From the NCBI GenBank assembly GCA_941918925.1, contig OW799234.1, positions 110,357,884 to 110,421,883 of the forward strand: DNA of 64,000 nt, in the 5' to 3' direction. This DNA comes from Phyto melanocephala (lineage: Eukaryota; Arthropoda; Insecta; Diptera; Rhinophoridae). Numbering within the stretch: the first letter of the stretch is position 1; each line of letters opens with the position of its first letter. The notes below the pieces were generated by a model. That model did no database searches. It saw nothing but the letters and a program-made list of their open reading frames with translations, and was not told the DNA's origin. The translations under genes were made by a program, and so were the position numbers. This document shows, one piece after another, positions 21,961 through 33,770 of the stretch.

Positions 21961-23429
21961 TTAGAATTTCTCTACCACTCTTCGAATACTTAACATATTA
22001 TATGCACTTTATCGACTAAAAATCCTCCAAAACCTACGATTGGTTTTTTTTTAAGTTTTCACAATTATTACGCGTTGTTCTTTCGCAAAGCGCTGCATTT
22101 ATGATAATCGCAATAAAAATATGTAACAACCGCCAAATTCAAAGTAGTCATTTGTACAGAAAATAACACTTACTAAGAAACGCTTTAGACAAACTTCTTA
22201 TACTTAAATTAATTATAATCCAAATTTCTTGTTATATTTTAAATGAGTTTTACAAATATTTTAATGGACGCTAAACTTTCATTACAAAGGTGTATGATGC
22301 ATATGGCAGCCATGGTGGTGTAAGATACCATTTAATCAATCTTAGAGACATTTTTTAAGATTCTTGAATAACTCGCTTTCATTATTGTAATGCAATGTAG
22401 TGTAAAAATCTGTGCACTTTTGACAAAACAACTTATTTAGAGTATTGTGAGTAAAAAAAAAACACGTAATAATAAAAATAACTTAGAATTTTGACTCTGT
22501 TAGCTCTGATCTTATAATTTGTAGCAACAGACGAATTAATGTTTACTAGTCGATAAGCACTAAAATTTTAATTAATCTTTCAAATTGTTCAGAAATCAGA
22601 AACCTTAATTGGCATTAAAAAATATTTTAAATAAATTGTTTTATTTATTAAGTGATATCTTTTAAAGTATAATAAGTAGAAAGATGTCGACTGGTGTAAA
22701 CAAAACGATTTGAAAATTGTACCTTAATGATTAAGAAATCAGAAATTTTTCTTAACTCGTTTTAAAATAATAATTCCGCAAAACTAAATGTATTTTTAAA
22801 ATTTCATTTAAAATAAAAGGTGTTTTACGTTCAAAACCGCCAAACATATTATATTCTACTTAACTTTTTATATTTTATTTTCTGCTTTCAACCTTTTCCT
22901 TTGCATTTTAACTGGTGCCACCACACTGCCGTTAAACACAGACTTTGCCTTAAGTCATATACTATTTGTGCAAAAAATGCATCAGTAATGTAAAAGAGTT
23001 ATTAATTGAAAATTGTAGTGTTGAAATTGGCATTAAACATAGTTCATAATAATATAAATTGATATTTATTCAAACTTTTTATTTTAAATTCTGGTTTACG
23101 TTAATTTTCTTGTTAAAATATTAAAAATAGGTACCCTATGTAATTCCTAATTGTATGTAAAGCATGTAAATCCATATTTAACTAGAAAAAAATTAAATTT
23201 TTTTTAGAAAATCCCCAAAAAAAATTCATAAGGTTTTGGAACTTTTTTTAAATTTGCATATTTAAGTGTCCCTTCATTTGGAACTTTTTTTAATTTATCG
23301 TATTTTTTTCAATAGGATATTAAATTATAACTTTTGTTTTCGCCTAATAGAATATGGACAATTGTTTAGGTGAAATTTTTGTAAACTTTGAAAGCGATAA
23401 AAAAGGCACCAAAAAGGCGTAGATAAGGG
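21961..23429. other. AT-rich stretch, nothing recognised
   Basis: No feature supported; poly-A/T runs common. Confidence 0.4.
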
Positions 23430-23955
23430 AAATATTAATTATTCCTAATTGGAGAGCCAATTCGCTTAAAATTTGTAATAAGGATGTCACCAGACAAAAA
23501 AATGTTATTTAGGTAAAATTTAAACACATTCATAAAAGGGTAGATAATAGAAAATTCGGGAAAGGAGTTTGGTACTTTTTAGAACATATTTATTTTTAAG
23601 CAAACAAAAAAAAAAGATTTTTTTACATTTATTCACTCATGATTTAGTGTATTAAAATATTTTATTTTTAAATATATATTTAATAATTTTGATTTTTGAG
23701 AACATACATTTATAGGGAAAACCCAAAAATAAAACTTTTTTATTATATTTTTTTTTTGTACCTTTAGAATTTTGTTAGTTTCTGAAGCTAGAATTTTGAA
23801 TTTAGAAACGATTAATTCGTGGTTAGACTGAAAATGTATGCCTGACCAAAAAGATACTTTTACATTTTTTTTTGTAACTTTTTGCATTTTCTTTATTTTT
23901 TATTTGTTAATCTAAATGTTTGAAATTGGAGACTATCGATCAAAGTTGAGATTAA

Positions 23956-24781
23956 AACAAGTAAGAGCGCTATATTCGGCCATGCCGAATCTTATATACC
24001 CTTCACAACGTGTAGTCATGCAATAACAATTGCTTGTATCACCATTCATCCCATATGAAATACGTACACGTATGTTTGTTAAAAAAACAAAAAAAAAAAA
24101 AAAAATTTTAAAAAAAATTTAAAAAAAAAAATTTAAAAAAAATATTTAAAAAAAAAAATTATTATATATATAATATACATATATAAAACAAAAAAAAAAA
24201 AAAAAAAAAATTAAAAAAAAAAATAAAAATTAAAAAAAAAATAATAATAAAAATATAAATAACATATTAAATAAAAAATAAAAAAAAAATAAAAAAAAAA
24301 AATAAAAAAAAAAATTTTTTAAAAAATTAAAAAAAATTTTTTTTTGGCTCAGTTGGGATTCAATGCCACGTTTTCTCTAACCAGTATACACGTTTGTATG
24401 TATGTATGTTGTTGTTGTAATGTTGTTTTTGTGAAAAAAAAATCGAGGTGGTCGTGGGTTTTTGCTCATATCTCAGTTGTTTATGCACCAATGTTTCTGG
24501 TTTTCAATACCGATCTACTCCCGAATATTTCTGATATTTGAATACCTTACCCGGGTCCAACCTATGTCGGGGGGCTTCAAAAAGTTTCAACATACACACG
24601 GACAGACGGTCAGACGGACAGACGGACAGACTGACAGACTGACAGGGCTTAATCGACTCCCCTATTCATAAGCTTTCAGAAAATATATACTTTATGGGGT
24701 CGGAAATGAAAATTGTAGAAATTTCACACGGAATGACAAACCTATATATACCCTTTTTCACTGTGTGAAGGGTATAAAAAG
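23956..24781 (-). mobile_element. DINE-1-like Helentron copy, minus strand, A-rich interior
   Basis: On the minus strand it starts with TTTTTATACCCTTCACACAG and carries the CCGTCTGTCCGTCTG block (24600-24645). It ends with the hairpin GATTCGGCATGGCCGAATAT, then AGCGCTCTTACTTGTT at 23956. This 3' end differs little from that of the larger copies (GATTCGGCACAGCCGAATAT, AGTGCTCTTACTTGTT). The interior at 24075-24345 is almost pure poly-A/T. It is complete at both tips but short, hence a non-autonomous derivative. It interrupts repeat element A. Confidence 0.8.
24075..24345. repeat. A/T homopolymer-rich low-complexity tract
   Basis: About 270 bp of A runs broken by T, with a single TATATATAATATACATATAT island (24163-24184). 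It lies inside the minus-strand DINE-like copy. Confidence 0.85.
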
Positions 24782-25560
24782 AGTAGGCAACCAAAACGTT
24801 ACTTTTTTGGTACTTTTTAGCAAAAAACAGGTAATGACTGTTACCAAACAACATTTTTTTCAATGACTATTCCATATCGTCTGTCTTACTAAGAAGTATT
24901 TTAGTAATGACTTGATATATTGCTTACATACACACACAATAAAGTTTTTTGTTGCGAAATTTGCTACAAGCCATTCAAATACGTAACTTTTTATAATTCT
25001 CATTTAGTTTATCACGCTTAGGGTATAAGTTGTAATTATTTTGAAGCAGCTTCACAAACGTAGAATACACAAAAACTACCATAAAAACGCAAAAAGTAGC
25101 TTTTTAGTGGCATATAATGTTTTCAGACTCACCTGTTTATAATTCACTATGTTCACTTATTCTGAATTTCTAGCTCCATTGGAATTTCTAGCTGCATAGA
25201 AAATACAAAAAGTATCAAAAAAAATCCGAAAAAGTACCTTTTTCCATGCACACATTTTTTCAATCTCAACTTGAATCAATAGTCCCTTGTTTCTAAAGTC
25301 TAGATTAATAAACGTAGAAAACACTAAGTTAGAAAAAAAAATTAAAAAGGACCTTCTTGGTCAATCAATTATTTTTAGTCTTACCTCGAATCAACACCTT
25401 CTCATTTTAAAGTCTTAGCTTCATTAACTTAGAAAATACAAAGATTATCGTAAAAAAGAGAAAAAGTACCCTCAAACCAATGGTCACTTATTTCAAGTTT
25501 CTTCCTTCAAAATTGTAGAAAAGTACTATAAGTTCAGCAAAATAACACACAACAAAACCA

Positions 25561-27024
25561 TGAGTTGGAAGTACAAGAAAACAGTTCTTCACTAAAAAGA
25601 TATAGTTTTTTACAGTATTATTTTACAATAAGTATAGATTGATGGAAATTAAACTGCAACAAGTCAAGATTAAAATCACAAATCATTTTCTGTCTAACAT
25701 TTTAATTTCTCAGTAACAGGTTAAATCTTTTTTTAGTATCTATGTCTCACTAGTTATGATTCTATTTACGTATCGCTAACAACCCCCGGAGCGATGTTAC
25801 GTTGGCGGAGCATCCACGACATGTTGTTATTAGTGGAATCGGGGTATATTTAAAAACACCACTCGCTGGGAGATAGGATAATCCTGGACCTCGTTCAAAA
25901 AGAGGTTAGGGAGACTCAGCTGCAGATGGAGCGTATAAGTTGTGGATCCATGTGCAATAAGAAAATGAATAGTGACATCAGTGCTTTTACTGATGGGGCA
26001 TAAGAGAAACCTGAACCTACACCCTAAAAAGAAGTTAGGGAGACTCAGATTGCGATAGACTACGGATTACGGTTAACAAATCATTAAGTATGAATGCTAA
26101 GGAGAACCTCAGCCTAACAAAGATGATTGTGATTACGAAGGAGTTGATAATGCAAAGATTATTGGTAATGCAAAATAGTTTTCTAGTCTAGTAAAAACAG
26201 CTGTATTGGTGAGTTACTCATCGAAGGAAGGAATGTCGACCTATAACAATTTAAACAGAACGAACTCAAAAAAAGAGACAATTACTAACTACTGCTGTAT
26301 TATTCAAAAGCAAAATCAAAAGTTAAATTGTTAACTAAAATTTTTTCTCCAGTCAATGCAACCATAATGTTCTGTTTCATGTTACTCCATTTTTCTATTT
26401 TGTTTTTGTTTTCCACTTTTCTTCTTTCATTTCATATTTCGAATTTAAATTACGTTTGTGTATTTCACAATGTTAGTGTTGATGATGCTCTTATTTTACT
26501 CGACAACTTACACATCATTCCTGGTTCTAACCATTTTTTGAGTCACATAGATTGTATTCTATTTAAACCAATTAAAAGACAAAACACAGAAAAAACGAAT
26601 TTCAAAAGGATAAAAATACTGAATGCCTAAATCAAGATATAAGAAGAACACTCTCTGTTCTCGATTTTAGTTAAATTGAAAGGCAGCAAAACATTTAACT
26701 GCAACTTAATTTTCTCTAGCCACCATATTAATTTTTGAATTATGGTGGTGGTGTAATGATGTGCATGTTTCACTTCATGTTACCTTATTTAAAAATGTAG
26801 TTTTAAAGTGTTCAAGTTTTATGCTTAGGTCTAAGTAGTAGACTTTTTGATTGCAGTTTAACAATGTAATTTCTTGGACATTAAAGAGCTTTTCCTCACA
26901 TAATAAATGAAAAAAATTTCTAATTTAAAGAACAAAATCTCAATAATATATAAAAAAAAACTGGTTTCATTAGAAAATTTTAGAAAAATTAGGCATAAAT
27001 ATAAAAAGTGGGCCAAAATTCACC
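25561..27024. other. Mixed spacer with a partial two-copy repeat
   Basis: Around 25780-26060 the DNA is less AT-rich and AAAAAGARGTTAGGGAGACT occurs at 25897 and again at 26026 (spacing 129 bp), with weak similarity around it. A 100-codon open frame at 26328-26630 starts at TTG and has no recognisable domain, so I do not call it a gene. Confidence 0.4.
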
Positions 27025-27115
27025 CCTGTGTGTTAAAATTTTAAAATTTAAAATCTTACTTTTCCGAATTTTATTAAATACATAAAGTTTCTGAAGTTAA
27101 ATTTTTACACACAGG
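27025..27115. mobile_element. 91-bp inverted-repeat hairpin (MITE-like)
   Basis: CCTGTGTGTTAAAATTTTAA at the left is mirrored by TTAAATTTTTACACACAGG at the right. TCACC flanks the left end and CTCACC follows the right end, a possible short target duplication. Too short to assign. Confidence 0.45.
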
Positions 27116-27341
27116 CTCACCCTGTTCATTAAAATGTTCTATAAATAAGCATTTTTGTTGTTGATATACATATTTAAAAAAAATATGTTTTAAAGAAAAT
27201 TTTTACATTGATTTTGTTTGTTGATTTTATAATTAATAATGTTTACATTGAATCTAATAAATCACCCTATTGGAAGGTGCTCTTATTTTTGAAAACAGCG
27301 TCCAATGTCAGACAGATGTAGAATACAATTAAACAAGCCAT
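27116..27341. other. Spacer
   Basis: AT-rich up to about 27260; the last 80 bp may be mariner 5' untranslated sequence although no clear terminal repeat is seen. Confidence 0.35.
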
Positions 27342-28025
27342 GGAGCGATACACTCCCCAATCGTATCGAATAATCGTGTCTATTTTTGCGTAATAATACG
27401 GTGGTGTTGGGCGCAGCGCGAATTTCGTCGCCGATTTTCTGGTTGCCCGTCATCGACTGCGCAAATACTGCGCTGATTGGCCACCAACCTTGAAGAGTAT
27501 GGGATCATACGAGACGCTATCAGGAGTGGCCGGCCCCGGAGCACCCGTTTTGCCGAGGAAATCGCCGCTGTTGATTAGGATGTCGAGCTGTCGCCAGAAA
27601 CATCGACCAGATGCAGTGCCTCGCAAGTAGCCATCAGCCGGTCGACCCTAAGGTAAATTTTGGTCAAAGACCTGCGCATGTTCCCGTACAAAGTCCAGTC
27701 CGTGCATCAGCTGATGCTTGTCGACTACCAAACGCATGTCTCATCTCTCATTTTGGAGATTTACATTGGCCCACAGAATTGACCGATTAAATCGTTCCAG
27801 ACTTTTTGGTAGGGTTTTTTGAAGTCCCGTGATTACGTGAACAAGCCAGAGACCCTGAAAGCCTTCAAGGACAACATCCGACACGAGTGCTAGAATCTGA
27901 TCTTCTCGACTTTACCTATAAAATTCTAAAGGTGCAAATAAAAATAATCAAAAAAACAGAAAGTATTTCATTTAGAAAAAAATGAGAGCCAAACAACATC
28001 GGATGACTTCTTTTGGCCCACCTTG
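27342..28025 (+). pseudogene. Internally deleted mariner element with N- and C-terminal transposase parts
   Basis: The frame opens MERYTPQSYRIIVSIFA (N-terminal start of the DNA-binding half) and then hits stops. It continues EYGIIRDAIRSGRPRSTR and FAEEIAAVD, the AT-hook-like GRPRS linker. Next come decayed second helix-turn-helix codons and LRMFPYKVQSVHQLM. A jump then leads to LKSRDYVNKPETLKAFKDNI, which belongs near the C-terminus, so the catalytic core is missing. The right end CTTTTGGCCCACCTTGTA (28008-28025) fits a mariner terminal repeat. This 27.3-28.0 kb stretch is markedly GC-richer than its surroundings, a sign of different origin. It is inactive, a deletion derivative. Confidence 0.8.
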
Positions 28026-28827
28026 TACTTCCAAATCAGCATAACTACTATTTCTATTTAATATATGTATGTTTATTTTATTACGAAATATTAAAAATAT
28101 ATTGCAATGAATTGATATACAGTTAAATAAGCTGCATATAGATAATAAATTAATACATTGTAGTGGTCACGTGTATTTTTAAAAAAAATTTTCCTTAAGG
28201 TGAACATTCCGCAACATTATGTGGATAATTCGAAACACATTAAATATGCTGTACATATGTCTGTGCGTTTAGAATTTAATATTTTGAGGGCTATTGCAAA
28301 CAAATAAAAACCATTTTATTACTCATTTTACTACAACGAACAATTCTAAAATTATCAGTATGAGTTAATTTTTAATTCATATGCAGCGAGCCAAACATGA
28401 CCATATTAATTGCAAATTGTAAAAATTATTATGGTTTTCATGAACAACCGCGTATGTATTTAAAATCAGATTTTTCACAGGAGCCACAAAACCGTATTAG
28501 CTGAAACTAAGGGTAAGGTATTAAACTATTTCAACTTTTTTTACCATTCGTGTAAATAAAGATCTTACAAATTTCTTATAAAAATTTTAAACAAATCTCA
28601 GTTCAAAATTAGATCATAGCGAAGACCGAAATAAACAAAGTGATACGAAGACTAAAAGTGTGTGAAAATAAAACCACGTTTGAAAGCAACCACAAAAGGA
28701 AATTTAGTTCAACCTAAATAAGTAATTATAAGTTCTCGTAAGTTTAATCAAAAATTATTTTTAAATGTTTTCTGAAATAACAACGCATGTGCTTTTGTGT
28801 TAAAAAAAAACAGAAATAATTTGCCAC
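28026..28827. other. AT-rich stretch, nothing recognised
   Basis: No feature supported. Confidence 0.4.
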
Positions 28828-29146
28828 TAAAGGCTATAGTACATGGCATGTATTATGACTTTAAAATTTGTAAGACATATGTTAATCTACATGTCTGACA
28901 AAATCGTACTTTTACAGGCAACCATCGCTGTCAGCTTTGCAAGCAAAAGAGATTTCTGCCAACGGCTGATGTTAGATGTTTTGATAGAATAAAATAGAGC
29001 GCGCTATAATTGAAATTTTGTCAGATGTCTCAACACATGTTTTTTACAGAAGTAATGTTTTAAAGGTAACACACGACGTGTTCGTATTTATCAGTGTGGA
29101 ATTTGTCAAGTCAGATTTAAAAACATGCCATGTGTTATAGCCTTAA
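28828..29146. mobile_element. 313-bp DNA transposon with TAA duplication (Harbinger-like)
   Basis: Element 28831-29143. The left terminus AGGCTATAGTACATGGCATG is mirrored by the right terminus, whose reverse complement reads AGGCTATAACACATGGCATG. TAA flanks both ends (28828-28830 and 29144-29146). A 3-bp TWA/TAA duplication is known for the PIF/Harbinger superfamily. No coding capacity, so a MITE. Superfamily is inferred from the duplication alone. Confidence 0.7.
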
Positions 29147-29339
29147 GCAAACGTAATTTGATTATGATTGAATTTTGTTACGTTGTTATTTCAACCAAGT
29201 ACGGAGCGTTTAATATGAAGCAATATGTCATTAATAACAAAATCGTCAAAAATTAGCAAACATAGGTGCCTATGAAAACCACAGATATTTTTTTAAAAAT
29301 ATTTTTTCATATAAAAATTAATTTAGTTTACAAAAAGCA

Positions 29340-29510
29340 CATGACACGGAGTAGCAACCTTATAAGGCAGTCAGTAAGAATGTATCGATCTTACCATCAT
29401 AGTTTTCAAAGAAATATGGATCTATGATTTCACCAGCCCGTAAAGCACACCAAACAGACAATTTTTCTGGATGTAACGGTGTCTCATCATACACTGGAGT
29501 AATACTTTTA
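29340..29510 (-). pseudogene. Mariner transposase fragment
   Basis: The minus strand reads TPVYDETPLHPEKLSVWC then ALRAGEIIDPYFFENYDGKI, the stretch between the first and second catalytic aspartates of rosa-type mariners (usual form ENPHVIHEKPLHPQKVTVWC and GGIIGPYFFEN). The roughly 50-residue frame is uninterrupted but isolated, with no terminal repeats. It is related to the fragment at 55 kb. Confidence 0.8.
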
Positions 29511-29543
29511 TTTATTTATTTTTTTCAATTCTATACACAAGAC

Positions 29544-30321
29544 TAAAGGTGGAGTTACATACCATCCGTTCATGCGTTGTTGCGTTTGATACTTTTTCAC
29601 CTTTTTATACGTTTCTAAACTCAAGTTACATACAATGCGTTTTATGCATCAACTCTTATGTTTTAATCAGCTGTTGTGTTTATATTTTTATTAACTAAAA
29701 ACAATTTTGCCAAAATGGAAAGTAAAATTGACATTATAAGGGAATTTTTGGAATTCATTGAGTTTATCTACATGATAATTTATGCTACAATGGCCTACAA
29801 AAAGTACGAAAATAACACGAGCATCAATAAGCTTCTCGTCAATTGCACTTGTTTTCTTTTAATAATAAACAAACAGAGATGACACTCAGCACATAATAGT
29901 TATCGATAAGTAAAATAAAAATTTTGGTAATGAAAAAATTGTGTTTAAAATTAGTTTTTATGCATGTTTTCCTTAAAATTAATTGTAAACTTTATTTCGA
30001 ATGCTTTTTCTTTTATTAAAAACATTTTTTAATACAAAAAAATGGAAAAAATAAATCCACCACACAATCAAATTTATCGATAACATCGACAAAAAAATAT
30101 TGTTTGTCATCCATGGCTATCAACAACAGCTGACATTTTTTTACCTTTTCTGCGACGGATACAAAAGTAGAAAGTAAACCTACTTTGCTGCGTTGATACC
30201 TTTATGCATTCTTTGCGTTTTGCCGTGTAACTTGTCACATACAATTACACTGATTCTACTTTTTGGCAGATGCATAAAACGGAACAACGGATAGAACGCA
30301 TGGTATGTAACTCCAGCTTAA
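29544..30321. mobile_element. 772-bp DNA transposon with TAA duplication (Harbinger-like)
   Basis: Element 29547-30318. Its left end AGGTGGAGTTACATACCATC is mirrored at the right (reverse complement AGCTGGAGTTACATACCATG), then a GCGTT-containing arm in both. TAA flanks both sides (29544-29546 and 30319-30321). Subterminal GCGTTTT/TGCATAAA motifs recur in both arms. A 55-codon ATG-initiated frame lies inside (29715-29882). Like its 313-bp neighbour it shows the 3-bp duplication of PIF/Harbinger transposons. Without a transposase or Myb-like ORF it is non-autonomous. Confidence 0.75.
29715..29882 (+). CDS. Possible small ORF inside the TAA-flanked element, unknown
   Basis: A 55-codon frame from an ATG in context CCAAAATGG, a good match to the insect start consensus. 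It encodes MESKIDIIREFLEFIEFIYM and then a mixed hydrophobic/polar sequence ending LLIINKQR. It sits centrally between the two terminal repeats, so it could be a first exon or an eroded remnant of the element's own gene. It has no motif I can name. A chance frame is quite possible at this length in AT-rich DNA. Confidence 0.25.
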   Translation: MESKIDIIREFLEFIEFIYMIIYATMAYKKYENNTSINKLLVNCTCFLLIINKQR

Positions 30322-32524
30322 TAGTCTCTTATTAGAGTATAGAATGCCTTAATATCATCACATCAAATACGGCAGTTTTGTTTATTGACAAACAAACTTC
30401 AAAGATATAATATAATCGCTATTGTTTAAAAGAGTTAAATTCATTTAAAAATTATTTATTAATTTATCATATATTTTGAGTAATTTTTTTTATTTCATTT
30501 GGATATGGCGAATTCATTACACAAAGTTTTTCTTAAAACTGACTTTGAATGTGTTTTTTGAAGTTACACACGCAACGAAAAACTTATTTAAAATCATTTT
30601 CGCTGCTTGGGCTGGTGAAGAATATAAAAAAAATTGTAATTAAATTTTTATGTTATTTATTCTGCTTTTCATAAACTTATATACAAATGCAAATATGTAT
30701 ACATACAAACATACATATTTATATATTTCATCTTGTATAGAAAACAGAAAAACAAATATTAAACATTCGTAAAAGATGAAATACTATATGTGTATGGATG
30801 TATGTTTAAAACAAGAAAAACTTAAATAAAAATGAATGAAAAGATTTTGTCCACATAAAAGTCCTCGGAGAATTCTTGTGACAAAGAAACAAGAAGAAGT
30901 AAATGAGTGAGTGAATGAATGGCGAAAAAAAGCGAACTTTATGTGACGTTTTTATATAAAAACATTTCTTAAATTGAAAATATGAGTGTGCAGTTTAAGT
31001 ACTTATGCCATTTCGTACGAACTCTTACGATCAGTCAAATATGCATTTTCAACAAGTCAAGTGGTTGAGGATACAACTGGCTGACAGATGCCTTTTGTGA
31101 AGCAGAAGCTGATGTTGGTTATGACATAAAGTTAATTCTTTTAGGCAAAAATAAGTAAATATTCAATTCACTGGGACAAAGGCACAAAAAACATACAGAA
31201 ATTAAAGACACAAACTGAAAAGAAAAACAAACTGATGGTTTTTTTTTTACATTTACCATACTAACAGAAGATGACTAAAGACGTGTTACATATATACAGA
31301 TGTACATGTATTACATATATGTTTATATATTTATATTGACATCCATACATACGTATGCCTGCATAAAGTTTCTTTAAAACATTTACTTAGCATTGTAGCA
31401 CAAAAGTATCTTGAATGACTGAATAAGTAAATGAATCTGTACAGCAAACATTACGTTAGCACATAAATCCTTTTAACATACACACTTGCTATATTCAGGT
31501 TTATTATAACTTATATGCGGCAACAAGTACAAAAACTGAATAATACCCTCTAGAGCATTAACTATAAAAAAATAAAAAATAAAATAACAAAAAAATATGT
31601 GTAAGTTTGGAAAAAGAAGTAAATATGAATAACTTCCTTTTCATTATGTCACATTAATAAAGAAAAACAAAAATATGTGTTTGTGTTTTTCTTCGAGCAT
31701 ATTGCATTAAGGTAATGAAATCTAAGACCTGTTTCACCTAGTGGTTCCAGAAAGATCTACACACATTCTTTATAAAATATTCGGAAAATTTGGACACAAG
31801 CGATAATTAAATTTTCGTCTTGTTTAAGTTAAGGTATTAATGCTTGTAGGATAAATTTTTATAGTTTTTAGATGTAATTGTTTTCTAGAAAACTGATCTT
31901 AGTTCTCTACATCCCACAATTTCGCAAAAAATTTTTGCGAAATCTAACAATCTATTTTAAGCGCAAAAAAATTTATTTCAACAAATTTCCTAACCGTGCT
32001 TTGTTTTGTTCTAATAATAAAATTTTAAAAAATATAGTTACATTTAAAAGATAATTACGATCCATATAAATAACTTCTTAGAACCGTGATTTTACTAAAT
32101 AGTATTTTATCGTAGATTTTGTAATCATATTATGACTAAACGGAATAATATTATGATAAAAATAACAAAATATCCGCTACTTCGCAAGATAGAGTTTCTT
32201 CCTTAAATTCTAAGTAATTTTTCTGTAAATTTATACAAATTTGTGTCTCTTATTTATTTTGTTTGGAAAAATTATAAATACTGTATGCGCATATCGCGGA
32301 TAAATCTTCTATTTCAGCCAAGATCAATGCTTTTGAGTTTCACAATTTTAGATTTATATATTCAGAAAATACCTTAATGATCACAAAAATACAAAAGTAA
32401 TATTTTGTCCTTCTCTAGAATTTTTAAACTCAACTTTGATTTAAAGTACCTGAATTGAGATTTCATTCTAAAACAAAAAAAATACAAAATATGACATAAA
32501 TTCAAGAATAAGTAACTTATTGGG
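30322..32524. other. AT-rich stretch, nothing recognised
   Basis: Contains TATG/CATA-type microsatellite patches (30690-30740, 31300-31350). No gene, transposase or reverse transcriptase motif seen. Confidence 0.4.
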
Positions 32525-32608
32525 CTTAGGTTAGGTTGAAAAGGAGGGGTACTAAAAGCTCAAACTTACCACAGGTATACACTTATGCCCAATTGGCATG
32601 TTGTGATC
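32525..32608 (-). mobile_element. 5'-truncated SINE fragment
   Basis: On the minus strand the sequence runs CACAACATGCCAATTGGGCA, TAAGTGTATACC, a CTTTTAGTACCCCTCCTTTT-like block and a CAACCTAACCTAAG tail. It is collinear with the last ~80 bp of the SINE at 1100-1320. The tRNA-like head is absent, as expected for a 5'-truncated LINE-type insertion. Confidence 0.75.
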
Positions 32609-33770
32609 TCCATACGGAAAATGGAATTCCCAAACAAAAATCATAGTCATAATATCCCATAAGTATCGGACTAATCCAAGAGCCCAGTTGGAGTTTCGCA
32701 GGTATTCCAAGTTCGGCATAGTGTCAACTGTAAAATTTTCACATTTAATACGCTCAAACACAGGATAAGCTTCCATAACATTTTTATTTACAAACGTAGA
32801 AAATATAAAAAGTATATTAATGTGCAAAAAAGTACCTTTGTGTCGCCGATGTCAACTTATATCAACCAATTATAAAATTTTAGCTTTATAAACGTAGCAA
32901 ATACAAAGAGTTCAACAAAAAAGCCAGAAAAAACATTTTTGACTGTCAATAACATTCTCAGTCTCCCTTCGGAACAATAATCTCTTATTGCAAAATTCTA
33001 GTATCTTTGACGTAGAAAGTACAAAAACAGAACTTTTTTAGTTGCCCATAACAATTTTTAAATTTCAGCTTTATAAAATTTGCATATACAGAAAATGCCA
33101 TAAAAATGGAAAAAACTGTTTTTTTGTCGCCCAAAACTTTTTTAATTTTACTTGGAATCAATAGCCCCTTATTTCACAGCTACAGCTTCATAAAAGTATA
33201 AAATATGAAAAGTACCATAAAATTGTGAAAAAGTATCTTTTCGGTCGGCCATAAAATTTTCAGTTACACCTCGGATCAATTCATTAATTTTAAAAATCTA
33301 GTTTCATCAGCACATACAAATGTGCGAATAAGTACAATTTTTGTAGCTCATGACATTTTCAGTTTCCCATGGAATCAATAGTCTCTTATTTTACAATTTT
33401 AGATTCATAAACGTACAAAGTACCAAGATTGCCATAAAATTGCGAAAAAGTACATTTCTGGTAGCCCATAACATTTTCAGTCTCATCTGGGTTCAATAGT
33501 TTCTTATTTCGAAATTCTAGCTTCATAAACTTATATAATGCAAAAAGTACCATTTTAGTTTTGCATACAAATGTAGACATGCCAAGTTTAAAAAATTTAA
33601 TTATCTAGCAATAATCTCTTTGAATAGATATGATTTGAAGTAAATAAATATACAATTCTTTTGCATACAAATAATTATGTTCTAAAAAGTACCAAACTGC
33701 TTTCCCGATTTTTCCCCTATCTACACTGTTATGAATGCATTTAAATTGTTACTAAATTACGTGATATTTC
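32609..33770 (+). mobile_element. Repeat element B: ~100-125-bp degenerate tandem repeats plus terminal arm
   Basis: From about 32750 to 33600, units containing CATAACATTTTCAGTCTC, TCAATAGTCTCTTATT, AATTCTAGCTTCATAAACGT and AAAAAGTACC recur about seven times with irregular 85-125-bp spacing. At 33670-33755 the arm TATGTTCTAAAAAGTACCAA with a following TTTCCCGATTTTTCCCC is the inverse of the arm at 23518-23600. Same family and orientation as 23430-25560. Short open frames here merely read the repeat. Confidence 0.55.

Larger units (their letters stand above)
23430..25560 (+). mobile_element. Repeat element A: inverted arm plus ~115-bp degenerate tandem repeats
   Basis: The left arm at 23518-23600 (TTCGGGAAAGGAGTTTGGTACTTTTTAGAACATA, described here by its core GTTTGGTACTTTTTAGAAC) is the inverse of 33670-33755. 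The body at about 24790-25560 consists of loosely repeated units with TTTCAGTCTCACC, TCAATAGTCYCTT, CTAGCTTCATAAACGTAGAA and AAAAGTACC. The same units, in the same orientation, make up 32750-33600. A minus-strand DINE-like copy (23956-24781) has been inserted between arm and body. No coding frame belongs to it. The pattern fits a foldback-like or other non-autonomous element with terminal arms around a tandem array; the right boundary is vague. Confidence 0.5.

Noticed and set aside
26328..26630. 100-codon open frame, second longest in the window outside transposons
   Set aside because: Starts at TTG, composition follows AT bias, no domain, no splice or promoter context.
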